Below, piece by piece: positions 7,126-17,403 of a DNA stretch of 23,125 nt. A program made the translations under genes and the position numbers. Below the pieces are notes generated by a model. The model saw nothing but the letters and a program-made list of their open reading frames with translations. It was not told the origin of the DNA and did not search any database. This stretch comes from Cylindrotheca closterium (Eukaryota; Bacillariophyta; Bacillariophyceae; Bacillariales; Bacillariaceae): contig CAKOGP040001719.1 of the NCBI GenBank assembly GCA_933822405.4, forward strand, positions 1-23,125. Reading direction: 5' to 3'. Positions within the stretch are counted from its first letter, which is position 1; each line of letters begins with the position of its first letter.

Positions 7126-8410
7126 GATATTCCCTTTTTTCAAAAACATGATATTCCCGTTTATCTCCCTGATATCAAATAAGACATCCTCCAAGACGAA
7201 AACATCGACAACAAAAATCAACAAAAATCAACAAAAACCAAAATACACTAAACTAGAGCTCTATTTAATAACGAATACTTATCTGTTCTAGGAGTAGCTT
7301 CGCTTATAATCTTGGTCTGCATATCCTCACAACTGCTGGTGCAACTTCGTGGCGAAAAGATGAGCGATTGGCACCACTCCTCCTTTTGCTATGAATGAAT
7401 CCAACGAGACGATTTTTGTTGGCAGCGTTGAATAGAGGGCATTATGTTGATTCCTATGCAATTCATGTGGCATCCCAAGGCTGATTGTTGACAGTAGGGA
7501 ACTGCATTTCCCTTGAAACGCATGGTGATTCTTCCAGAACCGCTTTACTCTGTAGATCATTTGCACGGTCGGAGAAGGAATATGCTGCTCTGCTTCACCA
7601 ATAATGAAAATATGGTAGTATCACGCTAAGGGAGAAGGAAAAGCAGCGGCTCCGTCAGCAATCTATAATCCGCTTGAACATCAACCGTCTAAACATCATT
7701 TTGTTCTTGGTGTTTTCCAAAAAAAGTACGATTTTTCGGAGAAATGACTGAAGTCTGTTGGGCCTAAAGTATGATGGGTACGTAAATACCGTATCGTACT
7801 GGGTACGTCTGTTTCGGACCGTAAACGGAATCTTCCACTGACGAACCTAGAAAGGAAACTAGGGGAGGGAGGATCGTAAAAAATAATCTCGGATATACTT
7901 CCTCCCGTTTTTTGTAAGCTGGAGAATTCCTTTCTTATTTGGACGTCCTTGTTCGTCCGTCCCCCAAACAAATCCACTTTTGAGCCATCCCCTCTACCAT
8001 TTCGAGTTCTCAAAATCCCCCCAAAGTGACTGTTGATATACAAGGAACCAAGTCAGATTCCTGTGAGTAGGATTCCGCTGTTCGTACTGGAAATCCCGTA
8101 CTATTACTTGTACGTACCTTTTACCACGAAAATCTGTAGGGCCAAAAGTATGATGACTAAAATCTGTAGGGCCGGAAGTATGATCGATTTCCAAGTCTCA
8201 TAAACGCTACAGCACTTCGAAGTCAGCAGAATATTTTGTGCTGAGTCGCAGCTCTAGATATTTGGAATGGATACACGCAGGGCACAGACAGAATGCAGGC
8301 TGATGGACCGATTCAACGTTGAGTTCGAGTGGTAGTGATGCAAATGCTGTTACTGTACCTGTCAGAATGAAATTTCGCAGATGTTTCGTTGGGAAGTTAT
8401 AGTCCATATA

Positions 8411-9522
8411 CAGTTCCCCACTATCAACAATCAGCCTCTTGGAATATATGTTGTTGATCTGAGACGCTTGGTGTTGCTAGCTTTTTTCACGATGGCCTCT
8501 CATGAAGATGACAAAGACGAGATGTCTGGACCCACCTGCAAAAGAATCCAAGACTGGCACGAACAGCGAAAAGAGGAGCACCATGCGAGAGAGTTTGCAT
8601 TTCAGCATTGCGTTGCAGGCTTGACACTGTTTGCATCTTTTCCAGATCCAAAGCCACTTCCCTTGAAGGCGTTTATGATGGAATATTTGGGGACAGCACC
8701 ACAAATGAGTAGCCTGAGCTTTACCTTTGCTTTGGAGATGCTCCATAAGGATTTCAAGAAGTACATGTATCCGCACGGCCATTAAGTCTGCAAAGACACC
8801 GAGCTGTATATATTTCTGACTTCAGTCACGACGAACTATAGTTTTGACTAATAGATCTAGGAGTATTTTGATTATTTTTCTTTTGAATACATATTCAGCA
8901 CTAGAATTTGGCAAGAAGAACTAGCGATAATATAGCAGATAGCCAATCTAGTACAAGCCATCCCAGTCTTCTTCGTCGATTGTGATAGCAATTATCAAGA
9001 TACCTCTCAGACTCCCTTTGCAGCTATCAAATGAAACATGGTATTCCCCGCTTGAAACATGGTATTCCCCGCTTGAAACAGGATAATCCCGTCAAACATG
9101 ACACTCCTTTTTTTCAAACATGATATTCCCTTTTTTCAAAAACATGATATTCCCGTTTATCTCCCTGATATCAAATAAGACATCCTCCAAGACGAAAACA
9201 TCGACAACAACATCAAGCGTCTCAAATCAACAAAATCAACAAAAATCAACAAAAACCAAAATACACTAAACTAGAGCTCTATTTAATAACGAATACTTAT
9301 CTGTTCTAGGAGTAGCTTCGCTTATAATCTTGGTCTGCATATCCTCACAACTGCTGGTGCAACTTCGTGGCGAAAAGATGAGCGATTGGCACCACTCCTC
9401 CTTTTGCTATGAATGAATCCAACGAGACGATTTTTGTTGGCAGCGTTGAATAGAGGGCATTATGTTGATTCCTATGCAATTCATGTGGCATCCCAAGGCT
9501 GATTGTTGACAGTAGGGAACTG
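8411..9522. repeat. Nested inverted repeats A-B-ORF-B'-A' (shown for unit 2)
   Basis: A at 8411-8442 pairs with A' at 9493-9522 (two mismatches and a 2-base gap). B at 8453-8476 pairs with B' at 9208-9231 (22 of 24). The ORF at 8492-8785 and the minisatellite sit in the 731-bp loop between B and B'. Further out, the start-side terminal sequence pairs with the unit end. The same arrangement recurs in units 3 and 4; unit 1 has lost most of B'. Confidence 0.8.
8492..8785 (+). CDS. 97-codon ORF of unit 2
   Basis: Same sequence as the ORF at 6496-6789. Unlike unit 1, this copy is flanked by both B (8453-8476) and B' (9208-9231) arms. Confidence 0.35.
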   Translation: MASHEDDKDEMSGPTCKRIQDWHEQRKEEHHAREFAFQHCVAGLTLFASFPDPKPLPLKAFMMEYLGTAPQMSSLSFTFALEMLHKDFKKYMYPHGH

Positions 9523-10010
9523 CATTTCCCTTGAAACGCATGGTGATTCTTCCAGAACCGCTTTACTCTGTAGATCATTTGCACGGTCGGAGAAGGAATA
9601 TGCTGCTCTGCTTCACCAATAATGAAAATATGGTAGTATCACGCTAAGGGAGAAGGAAAAGCAGCGGCTCCGTCAGCAATCTATAATCCGCTTGAACATC
9701 AACCGTCTAAACATCATTTTGTTCTTGGTGTTTTCCAAAAAAAGTACGATTTTTCGGAGAAATGACTGAAGTCTGTTGGGCCTAAAGTATGATGGGTACG
9801 TAAATACCGTATCGTACTGGGTACGTCTGTTTCGGACCGTAAACGGAATCTTCCACTGACGAACCTAGAAAGGAAACTAGGGGAGGGAGGATCGTAAAAA
9901 ATAATCTCGGATATACTTCCTCCCGTTTTTTGTAAGCTGGAGAATTCCTTTCTTATTTGGACGTCCTTGTTCGTCCGTCCCCCAAACAAATCCACTTTTG
10001 AGCCATCCCC

Positions 10011-12028
10011 TCTACCATTTCGAGTTCTCAAAATCCCCCCAAAGTGACTGTTGATATACAAGGAACCAAGTCAGATTCCTGTGAGTAGGATTCCGCTGTT
10101 CGTACTGGAAATCCCGTACTATTACTTGTACGTACCTTTTACCACGAAAATCTGTAGGGCCAAAAGTATGATGACTAAAATCTGTAGGGCCGGAAGTATG
10201 ATCGATTTCCAAGTCTCATAAACGCTACAGCACTTCGAAGTCAGCAGAATATTTTGTGCTGAGTCGCAGCTCTAGATATTTGGAATGGATACACGCAGGG
10301 CACAGACAGAATGCAGGCTGATGGACCGATTCAACGTTGAGTTCGAGTGGTAGTGATGCAAATGCTGTTACTGTACCTGTCAGAATGAAATTTCGCAGAT
10401 GTTTCGTTGGGAAGTTATAGTCCATATACAGTTCCCCACTATCAACAATCAGCCTCTTGGAATATATGTTGTTGATCTGAGACGCTTGGTGTTGCTAGCT
10501 TTTTTCACGATGGCCTCTCATGAAGATGACAAAGACGAGATGTCTGGACCCACCTGCAAAAGAATCCAAGACTGGCACGAACAGCGAAAAGAGGAGCACC
10601 ATGCGAGAGAGTTTGCATTTCAGCATTGCGTTGCAGGCTTGACACTGTTTGCATCTTTTCCAGATCCAAAGCCACTTCCCTTGAAGGCGTTTATGATGGA
10701 ATATTTGGGGACAGCACCACAAATGAGTAGCCTGAGCTTTACCTTTGCTTTGGAGATGCTCCATAAGGATTTCAAGAAGTACATGTATCCGCACGGCCAT
10801 TAAGTCTGCAAAGACACCGAGCTGTATATATTTCTGACTTCAGTCACGACGAACTATAGTTTTGACTAATAGATCTAGGAGTATTTTGATTATTTTTCTT
10901 TTGAATACATATTCAGCACTAGAATTTGGCAAGAAGAACTAGCGATAATATAGCAGATAGCCAATCTAGTACAAGCCATCCCAGTCTTCTTCGTCGATTG
11001 TGATAGCAATTATCAAGATACCTCTCAGACTCCCTTTGCAGCTATCAAATGAAACATGGTATTCCCCGCTTGAAACATGGTATTCCCCGCTTGAAACAGG
11101 ATAATCCCGTCAAACATGACACTCCTTTTTTTCAAACATGATATTCCCTTTTTTCAAAAACATGATATTCCCGTTTATCTCCCTGATATCAAATAAGACA
11201 TCCTCCAAGACGAAAACATCGACAACAACATCAAGCGTCTCAAATCAACAAAATCAACAAAAATCAACAAAAACCAAAATACACTAAACTAGAGCTCTAT
11301 TTAATAACGAATACTTATCTGTTCTAGGAGTAGCTTCGCTTATAATCTTGGTCTGCATATCCTCACAACTGCTGGTGCAACTTCGTGGCGAAAAGATGAG
11401 CGATTGGCACCACTCCTCCTTTTGCTATGAATGAATCCAACGAGACGATTTTTGTTGGCAGCGTTGAATAGAGGGCATTATGTTGATTCCTATGCAATTC
11501 ATGTGGCATCCCAAGGCTGATTGTTGACAGTAGGGAACTGCATTTCCCTTGAAACGCATGGTGATTCTTCCAGAACCGCTTTACTCTGTAGATCATTTGC
11601 ACGGTCGGAGAAGGAATATGCTGCTCTGCTTCACCAATAATGAAAATATGGTAGTATCACGCTAAGGGAGAAGGAAAAGCAGCGGCTCCGTCAGCAATCT
11701 ATAATCCGCTTGAACATCAACCGTCTAAACATCATTTTGTTCTTGGTGTTTTCCAAAAAAAGTACGATTTTTCGGAGAAATGACTGAAGTCTGTTGGGCC
11801 TAAAGTATGATGGGTACGTAAATACCGTATCGTACTGGGTACGTCTGTTTCGGACCGTAAACGGAATCTTCCACTGACGAACCTAGAAAGGAAACTAGGG
11901 GAGGGAGGATCGTAAAAAATAATCTCGGATATACTTCCTCCCGTTTTTTGTAAGCTGGAGAATTCCTTTCTTATTTGGACGTCCTTGTTCGTCCGTCCCC
12001 CAAACAAATCCACTTTTGAGCCATCCCC
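10011..12028 (+). repeat. Array unit 3 (2018 bp)
   Basis: Full-length unit, indistinguishable by eye from units 2 and 4; every internal open frame recurs at a spacing of 2018. Confidence 0.95.
10510..10803 (+). CDS. 97-codon ORF of unit 3
   Basis: Same predicted protein as in units 1, 2 and 4, 2018 bases after the unit 2 copy. No distinguishing feature. Confidence 0.35.
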   Translation: MASHEDDKDEMSGPTCKRIQDWHEQRKEEHHAREFAFQHCVAGLTLFASFPDPKPLPLKAFMMEYLGTAPQMSSLSFTFALEMLHKDFKKYMYPHGH

Positions 12029-14046
12029 TCTACCATTTCGAGTTCTCAAAATCCCCCCAAAGTGACTGTTGATATACAAGGAACCAAGTCAGATTCCTGT
12101 GAGTAGGATTCCGCTGTTCGTACTGGAAATCCCGTACTATTACTTGTACGTACCTTTTACCACGAAAATCTGTAGGGCCAAAAGTATGATGACTAAAATC
12201 TGTAGGGCCGGAAGTATGATCGATTTCCAAGTCTCATAAACGCTACAGCACTTCGAAGTCAGCAGAATATTTTGTGCTGAGTCGCAGCTCTAGATATTTG
12301 GAATGGATACACGCAGGGCACAGACAGAATGCAGGCTGATGGACCGATTCAACGTTGAGTTCGAGTGGTAGTGATGCAAATGCTGTTACTGTACCTGTCA
12401 GAATGAAATTTCGCAGATGTTTCGTTGGGAAGTTATAGTCCATATACAGTTCCCCACTATCAACAATCAGCCTCTTGGAATATATGTTGTTGATCTGAGA
12501 CGCTTGGTGTTGCTAGCTTTTTTCACGATGGCCTCTCATGAAGATGACAAAGACGAGATGTCTGGACCCACCTGCAAAAGAATCCAAGACTGGCACGAAC
12601 AGCGAAAAGAGGAGCACCATGCGAGAGAGTTTGCATTTCAGCATTGCGTTGCAGGCTTGACACTGTTTGCATCTTTTCCAGATCCAAAGCCACTTCCCTT
12701 GAAGGCGTTTATGATGGAATATTTGGGGACAGCACCACAAATGAGTAGCCTGAGCTTTACCTTTGCTTTGGAGATGCTCCATAAGGATTTCAAGAAGTAC
12801 ATGTATCCGCACGGCCATTAAGTCTGCAAAGACACCGAGCTGTATATATTTCTGACTTCAGTCACGACGAACTATAGTTTTGACTAATAGATCTAGGAGT
12901 ATTTTGATTATTTTTCTTTTGAATACATATTCAGCACTAGAATTTGGCAAGAAGAACTAGCGATAATATAGCAGATAGCCAATCTAGTACAAGCCATCCC
13001 AGTCTTCTTCGTCGATTGTGATAGCAATTATCAAGATACCTCTCAGACTCCCTTTGCAGCTATCAAATGAAACATGGTATTCCCCGCTTGAAACATGGTA
13101 TTCCCCGCTTGAAACAGGATAATCCCGTCAAACATGACACTCCTTTTTTTCAAACATGATATTCCCTTTTTTCAAAAACATGATATTCCCGTTTATCTCC
13201 CTGATATCAAATAAGACATCCTCCAAGACGAAAACATCGACAACAACATCAAGCGTCTCAAATCAACAAAATCAACAAAAATCAACAAAAACCAAAATAC
13301 ACTAAACTAGAGCTCTATTTAATAACGAATACTTATCTGTTCTAGGAGTAGCTTCGCTTATAATCTTGGTCTGCATATCCTCACAACTGCTGGTGCAACT
13401 TCGTGGCGAAAAGATGAGCGATTGGCACCACTCCTCCTTTTGCTATGAATGAATCCAACGAGACGATTTTTGTTGGCAGCGTTGAATAGAGGGCATTATG
13501 TTGATTCCTATGCAATTCATGTGGCATCCCAAGGCTGATTGTTGACAGTAGGGAACTGCATTTCCCTTGAAACGCATGGTGATTCTTCCAGAACCGCTTT
13601 ACTCTGTAGATCATTTGCACGGTCGGAGAAGGAATATGCTGCTCTGCTTCACCAATAATGAAAATATGGTAGTATCACGCTAAGGGAGAAGGAAAAGCAG
13701 CGGCTCCGTCAGCAATCTATAATCCGCTTGAACATCAACCGTCTAAACATCATTTTGTTCTTGGTGTTTTCCAAAAAAAGTACGATTTTTCGGAGAAATG
13801 ACTGAAGTCTGTTGGGCCTAAAGTATGATGGGTACGTAAATACCGTATCGTACTGGGTACGTCTGTTTCGGACCGTAAACGGAATCTTCCACTGACGAAC
13901 CTAGAAAGGAAACTAGGGGAGGGAGGATCGTAAAAAATAATCTCGGATATACTTCCTCCCGTTTTTTGTAAGCTGGAGAATTCCTTTCTTATTTGGACGT
14001 CCTTGTTCGTCCGTCCCCCAAACAAATCCACTTTTGAGCCATCCCC
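12029..14046 (+). repeat. Array unit 4 (2018 bp)
   Basis: Full-length unit that ends exactly at the unit boundary. The next 14 bases are the unit start in reverse orientation, so the array closes onto the inverted terminal repeat instead of entering a fifth unit. Confidence 0.95.
12528..12821 (+). CDS. 97-codon ORF of unit 4
   Basis: Same predicted protein as the other three units, 2018 bases after the unit 3 copy. No distinguishing feature. Confidence 0.35.
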   Translation: MASHEDDKDEMSGPTCKRIQDWHEQRKEEHHAREFAFQHCVAGLTLFASFPDPKPLPLKAFMMEYLGTAPQMSSLSFTFALEMLHKDFKKYMYPHGH

Positions 14047-14147
14047 AACTCGAAATGGTAGATTCTGAAGTTCCGCTTTCACCTGTTTTAGACTTAGTAA
14101 GTACTTGTTTGTCCGTCCCCCATAAAACCTACTTTTGAGCCATCCCC
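14047..14147 (-). repeat. Right terminal inverted repeat
   Basis: Reverse complement of 5911-6012 with three substitutions and one T fewer in a T run. It ends TTTTGAGCCATCCCC and is followed by apparently unique sequence leading to the EF-hand gene. Confidence 0.85.
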
Positions 14148-14332
14148 CTTCGTTGGTTGTAGTACCGGTACATGTACCTCTCTACCTACTTGAGTTTAGG
14201 GAGTCATCAAGAGGGTCATCAAGAACTTGGATCTGATCCGTGAAACAACGAAAGAGGATTTGTTGACTACCGTACCAATCAGCACCGATTACAGAACCAT
14301 TTGTTAGCAACAGAAGCACTGCTAGGATCACG

Positions 14333-14755
14333 ATGAAAGTCAACGAGAAAGAAATGCAAATGACCTTCAGCACATATGCCAAGGGAGGGTTGATTGCTGC
14401 AAAGGATTTCAACAAAGTTATCAGAGCTGTTGGCCTAAACCCCACAGAGGCAAGTGCGGCTGAGCTCAAGAAAAAATCTGGAGGGGGTGCCTGTGATTTT
14501 GATGCCTTCAAGAAAGTCGTTGTCCCGGAAATGGAGAAGGCGAAGGACAATGTTGACAAAATTATTGATTCCTTCAGTGTCTTTGACCAAGATGGGAGTG
14601 GTCTAATTCCTGTGACAGAATTCAGACATGTCTTGTGTACCATGGGAGAAGCATTGAGTCAAGAAGAAATGGCCGAGGTCATGTCTGAGGTTGAGCCAGC
14701 AGATGGAAAGATTGACTACAGAGAATTCTCCAACATGATTTTTGGAGACGAGTAA
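14333..14755 (+). CDS. Calmodulin / myosin light chain-like EF-hand protein
   Basis: 140 residues, ATG at 14333 to TAA at 14753. The four-hand layout of the calmodulin superfamily is recognisable, but only the third hand is canonical: residues 85-96, DQDGSGLIPVTE, with Asp85, Asp87, Ser89 and Glu96. Hand 1 (about 10-25) and hand 2 (about 46-58) have lost their loop acids. Hand 4 (120-131) keeps Asp124, Gly125, Asp128 and Glu131 but has Val and Pro at loop positions 1 and 3. The phrase EFRHVLCTMGEALSQEEM matches the calmodulin and essential-light-chain consensus. Calmodulin has about 149 residues, so this is slightly short, mainly in hands 1 and 2. It probably binds one calcium and may be a myosin light chain or a calmodulin-like adaptor. 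The start lies 185 bases from the end of the foldback-like element. No intron needed. Confidence 0.85.
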   Translation: MKVNEKEMQMTFSTYAKGGLIAAKDFNKVIRAVGLNPTEASAAELKKKSGGGACDFDAFKKVVVPEMEKAKDNVDKIIDSFSVFDQDGSGLIPVTEFRHVLCTMGEALSQEEMAEVMSEVEPADGKIDYREFSNMIFGDE

Positions 14756-15700
14756 ATGCAGACAGTGTGGGGAGGTTGAACCTCTTAAAAGTAAATTTAA
14801 GATACAGGACCCAAGAAACATACTTGATATTTCGATTAGAAGCCTATTCAACTGCTTCATTTGGGAATCTGTTTTTGTGCATCCAAAGTCGATGTTGCGT
14901 ATTACTTCATGCAATGGCAGTATCATTGTCACCAAGAAGGTTCTAGGCTGCAGTTTATTGGGGATATTTCTATCTTTGGTACATCATCTGTTGAATACTT
15001 CGTTTCATTCACCTTGCAACTGATCGGACAAGATCCCTGCTGTTGGAAGTGATAGAAAGTTTTCTTTGACTTGTTTATTAGTCCCCTCCACCTTTTTGCA
15101 AGGAATACAAGCACAGATCTTGTCAACTAATAACCAAAAAATATTTAAAAGAACAAGCACAACAGCTTCTACCAGAACCCAATTGAAAATGGTCTTGTGG
15201 CTGTATTTGGCTCACCAGTGTGTTTTGAGTAAAAATGGAGGCAGCAGAGAGGGCTCCTGCTGGTGTAAGTGGCTTAAATCCACTCATGGCCATCATTCTC
15301 CAGTGCAATGCATTGGAGCGGACCTGATCTTTACGTGCTATTGTTTAGTCTCAAATGCTCATCAACATGAGCATCTAGTAGTGTGTCAATTTAGTTGCTA
15401 GGCATAGTAGAGACGGTGATTGATATAGCTAATAGGGGTGTATATACCGGGGTCTGAAGCAACAGTAAGTAGATGATGGATGATTGATGATTGATCTTGA
15501 GCTGAATATTGGCAAGACGACTGTGAGACAGCTAGGCAAATTTCTTCCAAACAATGAAGATCCAGATGCCCGGCTCTTTAGATGGCACAATGTGCGTGAA
15601 AAGGCCAGAAGCCCTGGAGATGGTTGATCTTGGCCTCATAGGCTTTGGAGTTCTGAGCGCTGTGATATCCCCATCTGCAAGGTTGTTGCTTAGAGGATGA
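14756..15700. other. No recognisable gene
   Basis: Downstream of the EF-hand gene. Short frames on both strands show no family resemblance or codon pattern. A GATGATGGATGATTGATGAT tract lies at about 15473-15495. From about 15540 there may be remnants of the retroelement ORF1, but I cannot align them. Confidence 0.4.
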
Positions 15701-16099
15701 GTAGTTGCCCCAATCATTGGAGAAAAAAGAGGCTGTAGTGTCTTTGACAGTAACGACTTTAGACTCAGCAAGAGCTTTTGCCTTCTCTGCCTGATCATAG
15801 TTGCACTTGATTGCCCAGAAAAGCCTGGGGTTGAGACCGCTCCAAAGTTCTTAGTTGTCACTAGGAAGAGAAGGCCGGGTATCCGGATGGGGCACTTGAT
15901 GGCTTCTGACACATGAGTGAACACAATGGCCTGGTCCAGCTGACGGGCCACTGCCACTTTCACTGAAGCCGTGAAGGCCACACTGAGGAATCCTTTCATC
16001 CCCACATCTGAGACGGTGGCCTTGTGCTTTTGGGGGTTATAGAACTTGTCATCTGTTGTGCAGTATGATCCTCTTAATGCTCCAGCCGTATTCCCTTAA
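15701..16099 (+). pseudogene. Retroelement ORF1 C-terminal remnant, copy A
   Basis: A plus-strand frame reads from 15701 to TAA at 16097 through TGA at 15914 and 15941 and TAG at 16040. Its last 31 codons (TSETVA...CFWG...VQY.PLNA.A.FP) match the frame ending with TAA at 23091 in the second copy, which argues that plus is the coding strand. Just upstream is IRMGHLMASDT, then ATATFTEAVKATLRNPF. The long antisense frame over 15532-16005 is therefore treated as a shadow. Probably the end of a nucleic-acid-binding ORF1/gag-like protein; function inferred only from position before the RT. Confidence 0.5.
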
Positions 16100-16131
16100 T
16101 TGTCGGTTCCAATGGGTAAAAAGGACAAGGA
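16004..16131 (+). repeat. 128-bp direct repeat, copy A
   Basis: Colinear without gaps with 22998-23125, roughly 78% identical by eye. Spans the end of the ORF1 remnant, its TAA, and a conserved trailer GGGTAAAAAGGACAAGGA. In this copy RT-coding sequence follows about 300 bases later. Confidence 0.85.
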
Positions 16132-16428
16132 TATTGTGATTTTTATCACCACCCCATGTGGAGACCATGTGTTACAGGAGAACCCCTTGTCTTTTTCATG
16201 ACAAGGAAATTGTCTTTTTGAGGAAAAGAACCTCATTTTTGGAAAGTTGACATTTGATTTTGTCGCAGAACCTTGGGATGCAAAGCCGTCTGACCATGAT
16301 ATTGATCTTCAATTTTTCATTCACAGGATTTGTCTTTTAAGGGCAATGTGCTTGTTGCTCTATTGGAAATTCATTGTCCTTTAAAACAGAGGTTCCTCTC
16401 CTTTGGAAGACTAGTGTATGACTCATGT

Positions 16429-17403
16429 ATGGCATACAGGAGTCGTGAATGTATTCGCATTGTGTGGGACTCCAGAGAGGGCAAATGGAGGTTCCGCCGG
16501 ACGCACCAACTTCTACCGGATCATCCATTACAAATACCTGGACTGACTGGCAAATTGGAAGCCTTACGCCGTCTGGAGCCGGATGAGGCAGAGAAAACCT
16601 TGGGGGTCATGTTGGCCCCATTGGAAGATCAACATGCCCACGTCGCCCACCTCAAGAGTATCGCCAAAAAGTGGGCTGAGCAAGTGCGATTGGGGCATCT
16701 ACACAAATACGATGTCATTCCCCTTATCAAGACAACAGTGATGAAATCCCTGGAATATCCTATGGTGTTAACTACACTGGATGCTGCGACATGGGTGTCA
16801 ATTATGAGTCCTGTTCTTCAAGTCTGCCTGCCGAAGGCCGGCATATGTAGGAGCTTTTCTTGTGACAGGGTCTGGGCATCCCCCATCCGTTTGGTACTCA
16901 GGTGTCTAAACATCTTGAGGTCCGGCTTTGCCACTTGTCCAACCGAACCAAAACTGGGGCGTATATGGAGGCTGCGGTTCAAGAACACCAACTTGAGACC
17001 GGCACCTCCTTTGGACTCTTCCAGCAGGACTATAGCAACACGGCAATTTTGGCGTCAGATACTTGGCTCAAACGAGTCTGGAAAGAGTTGGAGGACTTGG
17101 ATATCTATGTTGCTCTTGACTCTCCTGTCCTCCCTCTCCGGTGCAAAGGCGATGCCTTGCTCATTGAGGTATTCATGGAGTTGGAAGTGGATCAGGACGC
17201 TCTAAAGTGGCTCAACTGGTGCCGTATGTTCCTCCAAGTTTGCACCGTCTCCGACATCGTGACGGCCAATGGCCGCAGCATACGAGAGTCCATGTGGCAT
17301 GGGGAACGTGACTACGCTCATCGGTCGTCATATCAATGGCCTTGCACTGTCCGGCCTAACAGGAACCACTGGACGGTGTGGCAGGAACACTACACTACTT
17401 GTC
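16429..17403 (+). pseudogene. RT thumb and connection region, retroelement copy 1 (frameshifted)
   Basis: From ATG 16429 the frame encodes EAEKTLGVMLAP, which fits the LGV motif that follows the RT palm in LINE-type enzymes. Next come HLKSIAKKWAEQVRLGHL, SLEYPMVLTTL and PKAGICRSF. Comparison with copy 2 (18481-19469) shows that about 10 residues are missing after GICRSF. The frame shifts there and resumes as GIPHPFGTQVSKHLE from about 16873, then RTKTGAYMEAAVQEHQ, ETGTSFGLFQQDYSNT and LKWLNWCRMFLQVCTVSDIV, until a second frameshift near 17400. The palm with its catalytic Asp residues is absent, so the copy is 5'-truncated and inactive. The family is known to me from diatom genomes. Confidence 0.75.

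Larger units (their letters stand above)
5997..7992 (+). repeat. Array unit 1 (1996 bp)
   Basis: Begins TCTACCATTTCGAG and ends TTTTGAGCCATCCCC. Identical by eye to the later units except for a 22-bp deletion near 7211, which removes most of the B' arm of the nested inverted repeat. Contents in order: two 30-bp repeats (6133-6192), A arm (6415-6446), B arm (6457-6480), the 97-codon ORF (6496-6789), minisatellite (7037-7125), A' arm (7475-7504) and the diverged right terminal repeat (about 7936-7992). Confidence 0.95.
7993..10010 (+). repeat. Array unit 2 (2018 bp)
   Basis: Full-length unit. It keeps the B' arm at 9208-9231 that is lost from unit 1. No base differences from units 3 and 4 were seen by eye, including homopolymer runs. 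Confidence 0.95.
5911..14147. mobile_element. Composite foldback-like element: terminal inverted repeats around four tandem units
   Basis: The left end (5911-6012) and right end (14047-14147) are inverted copies of one sequence, with three substitutions and one single-base indel by my count. Between them lie four head-to-tail units of 1996 or 2018 bp that fill the interval exactly. Each unit also ends in a diverged inverted form of the terminal sequence, sharing the first 17 bases and the internal block TGGGGGACGGAC at the same spacing. No transposase, integrase or reverse transcriptase is encoded, so if mobile it would be non-autonomous. I see no target-site duplication: CAGAATCT precedes 5911 and CTTCGTTG follows 14147. 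Known foldback families carry long, repeat-rich inverted termini, which is the closest parallel. A tandem satellite that captured an inverted end is the alternative. Confidence 0.6.

Noticed and set aside
7327..7566. 79-codon minus-strand frame in each unit
   Set aside because: It runs through the A' inverted-repeat arm and has no relative in the diverged flanking copies; identical recurrence only reflects identical units.
7696..8043. 115-codon minus-strand frame repeated in the array
   Set aside because: It crosses the boundary between two units and exists only because of the tandem arrangement; the last copy changes its end. No domain or codon support.
15532..16005. 157-codon minus-strand open frame
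   Set aside because: The plus-strand frame in the same place ends with 31 codons conserved in a second copy at 22998-23093, so the minus frame is probably an antisense shadow, though its composition is not implausible.
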